Shown: positions 35,904-45,100 of the stretch, piece by piece
Layout of the letters: every line of letters starts with the position of its first letter
How positions within the stretch are numbered: position 1 is the first letter of the stretch
Assembly: GCF_023073715.1 (NCBI RefSeq)
Contig: NZ_JADPKA010000066.1
Span: forward strand, 248,001 to 312,000
Direction: 5' to 3'
DNA length: 64,000 bases
From: Bradyrhizobium sp. 164
GTDB lineage: Bacteria > Pseudomonadota > Alphaproteobacteria > Rhizobiales > Xanthobacteraceae
The notes under the pieces: generated by a model
What the model was told of the DNA's origin: nothing
Databases searched by the model: none
The model's input: only the letters and a program-made list of their open reading frames with translations
Made by a program: the position numbers and the translations under genes

Positions 35904-37820
35904 ATGTCTGAACCCGACTTGAGAGCAAGCGGGGGCCCCGCCCCGCAATTGCGGCAGGTGCCCGCAGATGCGACGACATCGCCGCACTGGCAAGGATTGC
36001 TGAACGCGGGAAACGAAGCGACATTTGTTTCGGCTTGGTTGGCGCTGCAATGCAGCCGTATTGCCGGCGTGTCAGCGGGTCTGTTGCTGCTGCGGCGGCT
36101 GGATTCAACTGCTCCGTTACTATCGGTAACGTGGCCGCCTCGGGATGTGGATGCCAGCGATCTCATGCGCCTGGCCGAAACCGCCTACGCGGAACGCCGC
36201 TTGGTCATTGCTCCGGGTCGCGTCGGTCCTGATTCCAGGCCCGCGCAACCTGTGGCCCTGATAGTCGCCCTGCCGCTCGGCACTACGAACGAGCCGATTG
36301 CGGCTGTAGCCATCGCATTGACGACGACGGCCGCCAAGCCCCTCGTCACCCCGGCGATCGTCGCGGAGCAATTGCGCTGGGGTGCGGGCTGGCTCGAGGC
36401 ATTGCCTTGGGCCAGGCACACTAAGGATCTCTCGTCTGACGTAACGCGAGCGGCATCGTGCCTCGACCTCCTGGTCACAGTGAACGCGCAGCCGCGGCTG
36501 AGCGGTATGGCAATCGCGGTGGTCAATGAGCTGACAACCCGCCTGCGGTGCGAGCGCGTATCGCTAGGTATTGTTGGTCGGAATGGCACAATCTGCCTGC
36601 GCGCGATTTCGTTCTCGGCTAGCTTCAAACGCGAGAGCCGCCTCGTCAATGCGATCGAGAGCGCAATGGAAGAGGCGATCGAGCAGCGTGGATGCGTCGT
36701 TTATCCGCCATTGCCGACGATGGGACGCGTCGTGGCCATCGCCCATCGGGCACTGGCGGAGGAAGCAAAGGCGTCCGGCTCGTCGACGATGTCAGCTATA
36801 CTAGCCGGCCCCCATGGAGAACCGGCCGGCGCTCTCACTTTCGAACGTCACCGCGCCGACCCCTTTACGGACGACACGCTGAAGTTGGTAGAGGGGATCG
36901 CGGCGCTGTTGGGACCTCAGATCGCTTTGCAAGTGCGGGCGAACCGGCTCTTGGGCGGACGTGTGGTTGACGGTATCGGCGACGGATGCGCGGCACTGTT
37001 CGGCCCACGGCGGCCGACCCTCAAGCTCTGCGTCGGCAGTGTCATAGTGCTTGCGCTAACCTTGGCCTTTGCGAAAGGCGAGCACCGCGTCACCGCGAAA
37101 TCGGTGCTTGAGGCCGAAGTGCAGCGCGCAGCTGTGGCTCCGTTCGACGGATTTGTTCGAGCGGCCCCGGCACGAGCTGGCGACACGGTGCGGCAGGGCG
37201 ACCTTCTCGCCCAGCTTGACGACCGGGATCTCGTTCTCGATCGGTTGAAGTGGCGCGCCGAACTCGACAAGCTGCTTCAACGCGATCGCGAGGCGCTCGC
37301 CAAGCACAATCGCAACGGCCTCGTGTTACTGGAACCGCAGATCCGGCAGGCGGAGGCGCAGTTGGCACTCGCGGAAGAGAAGCTCGCGCGCACCCGGATC
37401 CTCGCTCCATTCGACGGTGTCGTCGTCTCGGGCGACCTCAGCCAGATGCTCGGTTCTCCCGTCGAGAAGGGAAAAACGCTGTTCGAGGTGGCGCCGCTCA
37501 ATTCCTATCGTTTGATCGTTCAGGTCGACGAACGTGACGTTCGCTTCGTGGCAGTCGGGCAGAGCGGCACCGTTGCACTCGCAGGCAGGCCCGGCGAACC
37601 GGTGCCGATGACCCTGAACAAGATCACGCCGGTTACGCTCGCCGAGGAAGGGCGTAACGCTTTTCGGATTGAGGCTCGCCTCTCGGAAGCGGGCCTTGCA
37701 TTGCGCCCCGGGATGGAAGGCGTTGCAAAGATCAATTCCGGACGACGCCCGATTGCGTGGATCTGGCTGCATCCTATCATCGATTGGCTGCGACTTGCCG
37801 CGTGGAAGTACCTGCCGTGA
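35904..37820 (+). CDS. GAF-HlyD fusion membrane adaptor protein
   Basis: A 638-residue protein. Residues about 165-340 form a GAF-type sensor domain (LTTRLRCERVSLGIVG, GPHGEPAGALTFERH, and the helix that ends LLGPQIAL). One transmembrane helix follows (about 373-390), then a HlyD-type adaptor with lipoyl halves (APFDGFVRAAPARAGDTVRQ and LAPFDGVVVSGDLSQ) around a short hairpin. The first 160 residues are unassigned. It is followed 10 bases later by the M50 gene and then by a SecA-like gene. A GAF domain fused to an exporter adaptor suggests that a small ligand controls the complex; the ligand is unknown. Confidence 0.78.
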   Translation: MSEPDLRASGGPAPQLRQVPADATTSPHWQGLLNAGNEATFVSAWLALQCSRIAGVSAGLLLLRRLDSTAPLLSVTWPPRDVDASDLMRLAETAYAERRLVIAPGRVGPDSRPAQPVALIVALPLGTTNEPIAAVAIALTTTAAKPLVTPAIVAEQLRWGAGWLEALPWARHTKDLSSDVTRAASCLDLLVTVNAQPRLSGMAIAVVNELTTRLRCERVSLGIVGRNGTICLRAISFSASFKRESRLVNAIESAMEEAIEQRGCVVYPPLPTMGRVVAIAHRALAEEAKASGSSTMSAILAGPHGEPAGALTFERHRADPFTDDTLKLVEGIAALLGPQIALQVRANRLLGGRVVDGIGDGCAALFGPRRPTLKLCVGSVIVLALTLAFAKGEHRVTAKSVLEAEVQRAAVAPFDGFVRAAPARAGDTVRQGDLLAQLDDRDLVLDRLKWRAELDKLLQRDREALAKHNRNGLVLLEPQIRQAEAQLALAEEKLARTRILAPFDGVVVSGDLSQMLGSPVEKGKTLFEVAPLNSYRLIVQVDERDVRFVAVGQSGTVALAGRPGEPVPMTLNKITPVTLAEEGRNAFRIEARLSEAGLALRPGMEGVAKINSGRRPIAWIWLHPIIDWLRLAAWKYLP

Positions 37821-37830
37821 GAGGGGCAAT

Positions 37831-39984
37831 ATGACCGCAGCCCCGTTTCTAAGCTCGTCCTGGTATCGCGTCGCGCAACGCAGGCCGAAGCTTCGCGACC
37901 ACACCTCGGTGCACCGACATCGGTATCGGGGCTGCATTTGGTACGTCGTGCAGGATCACGCGACCGGCCGCATGCACCGCTTGTCGCCCGCCGGCTACAT
38001 GATCGTGGCTGCGATGGACGGCGTGCGAACGGTTGACCAAATCTGGCACGAGGTCGGATCCGCTCTTGCAGAGGAGGCGCCGAGCCAGAGCGACGCCATC
38101 CAATTGTTGGCCGAACTCAGCGCTTTTGACCTGTTACAAACCGAAGTGACTCCGGATGCAAATGCGCTGGTCGCACGTGCCGCGAAAGCTAAACGCTCCA
38201 GGTGGCTCGGCAACGTGATCTACCCGCTGGCCCTGCGGATTCCGCTCTGGCATCCGGTCAGGTTTTTCGAGCATACCCGGCCGCTTGCAGAATGGTTATT
38301 TGGGTTGCCGGGTGCCTTGCTGTGGCTATTGGTGGTGTTGCCGGCGCCTCTGTTCGCGGCACAACACTGGCAGGAATTAACAGCCGACGCCTCCGACCGA
38401 ATCCTAGCCACCGACAACCTTCTGTCGCTCGCGCTGGTGTATCTCCTGCTCAAGACCTTGCATGAATTTGGGCACGGATTTGCGGTCACGGCGTTCGGGG
38501 GAACAGTACCCGAATTAGGAGTCATGATCCTGGTGTTCGCCCCGTTGCCCTATGTCGACGCCTCTGCCGCATCGGCATTCCGCAGCAAGTGGAGGCGCGC
38601 TCTTGTCGGCGCGGCCGGAATGATTTTCGAAATGTTCTTCGCTGCGCTCGCGCTTTACGTATGGCTTACCGTTGAGGCTGGACTTGTCCGCGCGCTCGCA
38701 TTCGACGCACTGGCCGTGGCCGGTGTCTCGACCGTGGTATACAACGGCAATCCACTCCTGCGATATGACGGCTACTACATTCTCGCGGATCTGCTGGAAA
38801 TCCCGAACCTGGCGCAGCGTGCTACCCGGTACTGGAGCTACATTGTCAATCGCTACGCGTTTCGAGCGGATGGATCTAAGGATTTCGTAGCCACGGCTGG
38901 TGAACGAGTCTGGCTCCTTTTATACGCACCGACTGCTTTCCTTTACCGGCAGGTCGTGATGCTCGCGATCGCTATGTTCCTCGCCTCGCAGTATCTCGCC
39001 CTCGGCGTCTCGATCGCGGTCTGGAGCCTGCTAACAGGTGTTGCGCTGCCGATCGGCAAGGCCCTGTGGTTCGTGCTAGCGAGCCCGAGCCTTCATCGCA
39101 ATCGCGGCCGCGTCGTGGCGGCGACCTTCGGCATGATTCTGGCCACCGGGTTGATGCTTATCCTAATTCCGGTCCCTTCTTATACCACGACGGAAGGCGT
39201 CGTCTGGTTGCCGGAGAATGCAATCGTACGCGCGAGAACCGACGGCTTCGCGCGCGCGTTTCTGGTCCGTCCGGGCATGAACGTCACAGCCGGAGAAGCG
39301 CTGGTCGAAAGCGAGGAATCAACACTCCAGGCTGAACTCTCAATTCTCCGCGCACGCGTCGCCGAACTCGAGGCGAGGCTTGAGATCGAGCGCTTTACCG
39401 ACCGTGCGAGCGCGGAGATCACCACGACGGAATTGGGGCAGGTACGCGCCGAGCTCGCGAGCACGACGGATCGCGCCGCGCGCCTCATCGTGCGCAGCCG
39501 CAGCGAGGGCACCTTTGCCGTTATGAAACCAGAGGATCTGCCGGGACGCTTCCTGCGCGAGGGGCAACAGATCGGCTACGTACTTACTCCCGGTTCACGC
39601 ATCGTGCGTGCAACAATCCGTCAGGACGACATCGACCTCGTTCGCCATCGGTTGCAGAGCGCCGAAGTTAAACTCGCAGAGCGCCCTGATGAGACGTTGC
39701 CCGTTGAGTCCATTCGCGAAATACCGGCAGGCCGTGACGTCCTTCCCAGCAGGGCCTTAGGGGGCGCCGGCGGCGGCGCTTTCACCGTCGACCCTGGCGA
39801 TCCCGAAGGCATAAAGACGCTGCAACGTGTCTTCCAAATTGATCTTGTACTGCCCGAGAATGCACCGGCGGCCACCGCATTCGGCGGCCGCGCCTACGTC
39901 CGCTTCAACTTCAACTGGGAGCCGCCGGGCCAGCAGATCTGGCGCCGTCTGCGACAATTACTGCTGTCTCAGCTGCAGGTCTGA
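37831..39984 (+). CDS. PqqD-like/M50 metalloprotease/HlyD membrane protein
   Basis: A 717-residue membrane protein. Residues 30-105 resemble a PqqD-type (RRE) domain (RLSPAGYMIVAAMDGVRTVD). Next comes a site-2-protease-like membrane region with HEFGH at 211-215 and the second metal motif in RYDGYYILADLL, spread over several helices to about residue 430. The last 270 residues are periplasmic: a lipoyl-like part (ENAIVRARTDGFARAFLVRP), a coiled coil and a beta-barrel. GAGAGGGG before ATG 37831 decides the start. Known families of this architecture are annotated only as M50 or HlyD-like. The combination suggests binding of a leader peptide, intramembrane cleavage and hand-over to the periplasm (inference). 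Confidence 0.8.
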   Translation: MTAAPFLSSSWYRVAQRRPKLRDHTSVHRHRYRGCIWYVVQDHATGRMHRLSPAGYMIVAAMDGVRTVDQIWHEVGSALAEEAPSQSDAIQLLAELSAFDLLQTEVTPDANALVARAAKAKRSRWLGNVIYPLALRIPLWHPVRFFEHTRPLAEWLFGLPGALLWLLVVLPAPLFAAQHWQELTADASDRILATDNLLSLALVYLLLKTLHEFGHGFAVTAFGGTVPELGVMILVFAPLPYVDASAASAFRSKWRRALVGAAGMIFEMFFAALALYVWLTVEAGLVRALAFDALAVAGVSTVVYNGNPLLRYDGYYILADLLEIPNLAQRATRYWSYIVNRYAFRADGSKDFVATAGERVWLLLYAPTAFLYRQVVMLAIAMFLASQYLALGVSIAVWSLLTGVALPIGKALWFVLASPSLHRNRGRVVAATFGMILATGLMLILIPVPSYTTTEGVVWLPENAIVRARTDGFARAFLVRPGMNVTAGEALVESEESTLQAELSILRARVAELEARLEIERFTDRASAEITTTELGQVRAELASTTDRAARLIVRSRSEGTFAVMKPEDLPGRFLREGQQIGYVLTPGSRIVRATIRQDDIDLVRHRLQSAEVKLAERPDETLPVESIREIPAGRDVLPSRALGGAGGGAFTVDPGDPEGIKTLQRVFQIDLVLPENAPAATAFGGRAYVRFNFNWEPPGQQIWRRLRQLLLSQLQV

Positions 39985-39994
39985 GGGCATCCGT

Positions 39995-42013
39995 ATGCTC
40001 AAGCGCAAGGGACACTTCGTCGGTTTGGCCTCGGTGGCGGTGGACGCACCCTATGCGGAGCAAGCCGCTCGCCGAGAGATTGGACTCGATGCTGCCCTGC
40101 TCGACGCTTGGGGCCGGGTCTTGCCCCTCCTGCAGCCGGCCATCGCGCGTGACCGCCTCGTCCGTTTTGCCCGGTTGGTCGGCGATCTGGAACCGCAGTT
40201 CGCTGTTCTGACGAACCAGCGTTTGCGCGATACTGCGGAGGAGCTGCGCGCATCATTGCTGTCAACTCCCCTCTACTCGCATCAAATGGCGCGTTCGTTT
40301 GCGCTTGCGCGCGAGGCGGCGCGTCGTCACGTCGGGATGCGTCTCTTTCCGGTACAATTGCTCGGCGGCGCTGCCATGATGGGAGGCGCGGTCGCCGAAA
40401 TGGAAACCGGTGAAGGCAAGACCTTGACGGCGCTGCTGCCGGCGATCACCGCCGCACTCATGGGCCGTCCGGTTCATATCATCACGGTCAACGACTATCT
40501 CGCGCGCCGCGACGCCGAACAGCTCGCACCCATCTGCAATGCGCTCGATCTCACGGTCGGGCTCGTCGAGCACGGGCAGTCGCAGCAGGAGCGGCAAAGA
40601 GCCTACGCAAGTGACGTCACCTATTGTACCAACAAGGAGCTTGTGTTCGACTATCTCCGCGATCGGCTCGCGCTCGGCCCCCGCCGTGCCCTTTCTCGGC
40701 TTGCTCTCGACACAATATTCAACAGCAGACTTGCTAGCCACCATCAATCACCACTTTTGCGCGGTCTGCATTTCGCGATCGTAGACGAGGCTGACAGCGT
40801 CCTGATCGATGAGGCGCGCGTGCCATTGATCCTCTCCGGGGCGCAAGAAGGGCCCGAGAACGCCGGCGGCCTGTACGAGGCCGCACTAGATCTCGCTCGA
40901 CGCCTGGTGCCCGGCGAGGATTTTCATGCGCGCGAAAACGAGAAGTTGGTGCGGCTGACCGCCCGCGGCGAGAGCCGGATCGCTCAGCTCGCTGCAGGAC
41001 TACCAGGACTATGGGCGGTCCGGCGCGCGCGCGAAGAACTCGCGCAGCATGCGCTTGCCGCTCTTCATCTCTACCGACGGGACGTCCAGTATATCGTCGC
41101 TGATGGCAAGGTGCAGATCGTCGACGAGTATACCGGGCGCATCATGCCGGACCGGTCGTGGGAAGGCGGCATTCACCAGCTCATCGAAGCCAAGGAACAT
41201 TGCACCATCACGGAGCGACGCACCACCCTTGCGCAAATAACCTATCAACGCTTCTTTCGGCGCTACATGCATCTTTGCGGCATGTCCGGGACGGCGACCG
41301 AGCCGGCAGGGGAACTATACGGCGTCTATGGCCTCCGCGTTGTAAGGATTCCAACAAACCGGCCATTGCGACGAGCGAACGCCGGCACACGCTTGTTTCC
41401 GACGGCCAACCTCAAATGGGACGCCGTGGTCGATTCAGTTCACGATATCGTTCGCAAAGGTCGCGCCGTGCTCGTCGGGACCCGCTCGGTTGAAGCCTCT
41501 GAGCAAATTTCGCTGTTGCTTAGCAGATCGGGACTCGAATCCGTGGTTCTTAACGCGCGACAGGACCACGCCGAAGCCGAGATCATTGCGGGCGCGGGTC
41601 AACCGGGCCGCATTACCGTCGCTACCAACATGGCGGGCCGGGGCACCGACATACAACTACATCCTGCGGTCCGGACCCGAGGCGGCTTGCATGTCATCCT
41701 AACCGAATATCACGAGTCCCGCCGCATCGACCGCCAACTCTTTGGGCGCGCTGGCCGCCAGGGTGACCCCGGTAGCTACGAAACGATTGTCGCGCTCGAT
41801 GATGAGCTTTTCAGACGCTTTATGAATCCGAAGCTTCTTCGGTTATTAGGCAAACAATCGAAACGAACGCAGCCAATTCAAGGAGCATTAGGACGCGTAT
41901 TACGCAGCTATGGCCAACACGCGGCCGAGCGTCTTCACGGGCGAGCCAGACGGACCGCCCTCGCCGAAGATCTTCGTTTCAACAGAATTCTCAGCTTCGC
42001 CGGGACTGAATGA
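39995..42013 (+). CDS. SecA-like ATPase, shortened accessory form
   Basis: A 672-residue homologue of the preprotein translocase ATPase. Walker A is METGEGKTLTALLP, Walker B/motif II is VDEADSVLIDEARVPLILSG, and later motifs include MSGTATEPAGELYGVYG, TNMAGRGTDIQLHP and LFGRAGRQGDPGSYE. The normal SecA has about 900 residues: here the helical wing/scaffold and the zinc-binding C-terminal tail are largely missing. It is the third gene of an operon with GAF-HlyD and M50-HlyD proteins and lies directly before the LEPR-XLL giant protein, so it most likely energises export of that substrate and not general secretion. ATG 39995 is 10 bases after the previous stop. Confidence 0.85.
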   Translation: MLKRKGHFVGLASVAVDAPYAEQAARREIGLDAALLDAWGRVLPLLQPAIARDRLVRFARLVGDLEPQFAVLTNQRLRDTAEELRASLLSTPLYSHQMARSFALAREAARRHVGMRLFPVQLLGGAAMMGGAVAEMETGEGKTLTALLPAITAALMGRPVHIITVNDYLARRDAEQLAPICNALDLTVGLVEHGQSQQERQRAYASDVTYCTNKELVFDYLRDRLALGPRRALSRLALDTIFNSRLASHHQSPLLRGLHFAIVDEADSVLIDEARVPLILSGAQEGPENAGGLYEAALDLARRLVPGEDFHARENEKLVRLTARGESRIAQLAAGLPGLWAVRRAREELAQHALAALHLYRRDVQYIVADGKVQIVDEYTGRIMPDRSWEGGIHQLIEAKEHCTITERRTTLAQITYQRFFRRYMHLCGMSGTATEPAGELYGVYGLRVVRIPTNRPLRRANAGTRLFPTANLKWDAVVDSVHDIVRKGRAVLVGTRSVEASEQISLLLSRSGLESVVLNARQDHAEAEIIAGAGQPGRITVATNMAGRGTDIQLHPAVRTRGGLHVILTEYHESRRIDRQLFGRAGRQGDPGSYETIVALDDELFRRFMNPKLLRLLGKQSKRTQPIQGALGRVLRSYGQHAAERLHGRARRTALAEDLRFNRILSFAGTE

Positions 42014-42034
42014 TGGTCCCCGCATCCACCCGAA

Positions 42035-42136
42035 GCACACGTAAATATTATTTTATTTATGTAAAAAGTTTATAAATCTGTAGCGAAGGCGATGCATTAT
42101 GGTACTATTTAAATGGACATTAAATAGACATTAAAT
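42035..42136 (+). promoter_or_regulatory. AT-rich promoter region with 11-bp-spaced direct repeat
   Basis: GACATTAAAT occurs at 42116-42125 and again at 42127-42136, one helical turn apart, about 40 bases before the start of the giant gene. The surrounding DNA (42040-42115) is strongly AT-rich. This has the look of a paired activator or repressor site at the promoter. Confidence 0.45.
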
Positions 42137-42176
42137 GATCTAGCACGATTTCGGGTTGTGGTATTCGGAGACAACG

Positions 42177-45100
42177 ATGTCGGGTTCCTGGGGCTTTTTC
42201 GGCCATCTGGCGCGACGGAGCATTCACGGCAGCGCGAGGAGCGATCGCAAGACGATCGTCGATGGCAAACGCGATGCTAGTCATTCGCCGCTGATCATCG
42301 AGACGCTCGAGCCGCGCATGCTGCTCGCCGCGGATCCTCTTGGCATCACCGCAGGCTACGCCTTCAACGAGGTCTCGGGCACCACAACGGCAGATGCATC
42401 CGGTCACGGCATCGTCGGCACGCTCACGAACGGTGCGACCTTCACAGCCGGAAGATACGGCAATGCGGTCGCACTCGACGGCGTGAACGACTTCGTCGAT
42501 CTCGGGAATCCGACTGCGCTGCAACTGACTGGCAGCATGACTCTCAGTGCGTGGGTTTACGTCCGCTCGTTCCCCGCTGACGATGCGCCCGTTGTATCCA
42601 AGCGAACCTGGGGCGAATCCGGATACCAGCTTGACATCACCGCGGACACTGGACCTCGCACGATCGGATTCAAGCTCACCAACAGCTCGGGCGGACAGAT
42701 GTTCCGCTACGGCGCGACGGCGTTGCAGCCCAACACTTGGTATCACGTCGCCGGCGTCTATGACGCCGCTGGCCAAACTTTGAACGTCTATCTCAATGGC
42801 GTCCTCGACAACGGACAGTTGATCGGCACGGTCACGAGTTCCCAGCAGAATTCAATGGCCAACGTGAATATCGGAAGTCGGCCGGGCCGTGCAGGATTCG
42901 AGTTTCCTGGCCTTATCGATGACGTGCGCATCGCCAATCATGCGCTCACCCCCGATCAGATCCAAACCGATATGGCAACTCCCCTCGCCGGAACGGCAGA
43001 CACGATTGCCCCGACCGTGTCCTTCACGCCTCCCGCCTCGATCGTATCCGGCACCGTGAGTCTCGCAGCGAGCGCGTCGGACAACATCGGCGTTGCCGGA
43101 GTCAAGTTTTTGCTCGATGGCAACACCCTGGTCGGTACGGAGGATACCACCTCGCCGTACGGCGTCTCATGGACCACGACCACGGCATCGAACGGCTCGC
43201 ATGCGCTGACCGCGCAGGCACGCGATGCTGCCAACAACATAACCACTTCGACGCCGGTCAACGTTACGGTCGATAATCAAGCGCCGACCGGTACGGTGAC
43301 AATCAACGGCGGCGCCGCGGCAACCAACAGCACCTCAGTCACGCTTACGCTCACTGCGACCGATGCAGTGACTTCCGTCAAGCAGATGCGCTTCTCGAAC
43401 AGCGGGAGTTCGTATTCGACGGCGGAAGCTTTCGCCCCGACTAAGGCTTGGACGTTGTCGAACGCAACGGGAGGCACCAAGACGGTCTATGTCCAGTTCA
43501 TGGACGCCGCTGGCAACTGGTCCGCGGCGGCAACAGATACCATCGTGCTCGACACAACCGCACCAACGATCTCCGGGCAGACGGCAACGAATATTACCGG
43601 CAGCACCGCACGAGTCACATGGACGACCAATGAAGCTGCGACTTCGCGGGTCGAGTATGGGCTGACGACCGGTTACGGATCGTCGACGACGCTAGATACG
43701 GCCCTGGTGACGGCACACAGCGTTGCGCTAACCGGCCTTGCTCCCAACACTACTTACAATTACCGCGTCCGTTCGATCGACGCTGCCGGAAACGAAAGGA
43801 TCGGCTCAAACGCCACATTCACGACGTCTGCCAGCCAGGACGCTACGCCGCCATCTACTCCTACAGGCCTGGTGGCGACCGCGGCTTCGACAACGCAGAT
43901 CAATCTTTCGTGGAACGCCTCGACCGACAACGTTGCGGTCACCGGCTATCAGGTCTTCCGCAATGGTGCGCAAGTTGGTACCCCGACAACGACCACGTTC
44001 AGCGATACCGGCCTGTCGCCAGGCACATCCTACACTTATACCGTGCGGGCGAGGGACGCGGCATCGAACCTCTCCGGACAATCCGCGCCGGCCAGTGCCA
44101 CGACGCTGACGCCCGACACGACATTGCCCACCGCCACGATCACCGCGCCGACGGGATCTGCGACCGTCTCTGGTACGATTACAATCAGTGCCAATGCATC
44201 CGATAATGTCGGAGTGGCTGGCGTGACCTTCCTGGTGGACAATGTCGCGGTCGGCGGAGGGGAAGACACGACGTCGCCCTACAGCATCAGCTGGGACTCG
44301 TCGACGCTTGCCAATGGCGTCCACACGATCACGGCGCGCGCACGGGATAACTCCGGAAACACCGGCGTTTCGCTACCCGTCAGCATCACGGTATCGAACA
44401 CTCAAACACCGGGTTTGGTTGCTGCCTATTCGTTCGATGAAGGATCCGGAACGACTGCGGGCGACTCCTCAGGGCAGTCGAACCTAGCGACACTCAACAA
44501 CGGCGTTGCTTGGATAGCCGGCAAGAACGGCCGCGCCGCGAGCTTTGACGGAGTCAACGACTTCATTTCCATTCCAAACTCTGCTTCGACGAACATCTCC
44601 GGTAATGCCCTTACACTGTCGATGTGGATCAATCCCCAGGCACTCGCGAGCGGCGACTCCGTTGTGATCGGGAAGTTCTGGAATACGACTATGTCGTCGC
44701 CTTACTACCAATATGGACTCGAACTGCGCGGCGGCAATCAGACCGATTTCTATATTGGGACGTCCAGCGGCGCGCTCGTCGCCGCCGGAGGAACCACTTT
44801 GCCATTCAACCAGTGGTCCCACCTCGCCATCACCTTCGATGGTGCGCAGGTCAAGACCTACGTCAACGGAACCCTCGTCAACACGCAGGCGCTGTCGGCA
44901 ACGATCACGGCGCGCGGAAATCCCATGCGCATCGGAGCGGATGCCTCGACCGCGCAATTCTACAAGGGAGCGCTCGACGATCTGCGGATCTACAACCGCG
45001 CGCTGACATTGGCCCAAGTGCAATCGGACATGACGACGCCCGTCGGTAACCCGACGACCGGATCACCGCAGGTCTTGATAGATTCCCCAATCAATGGGGC

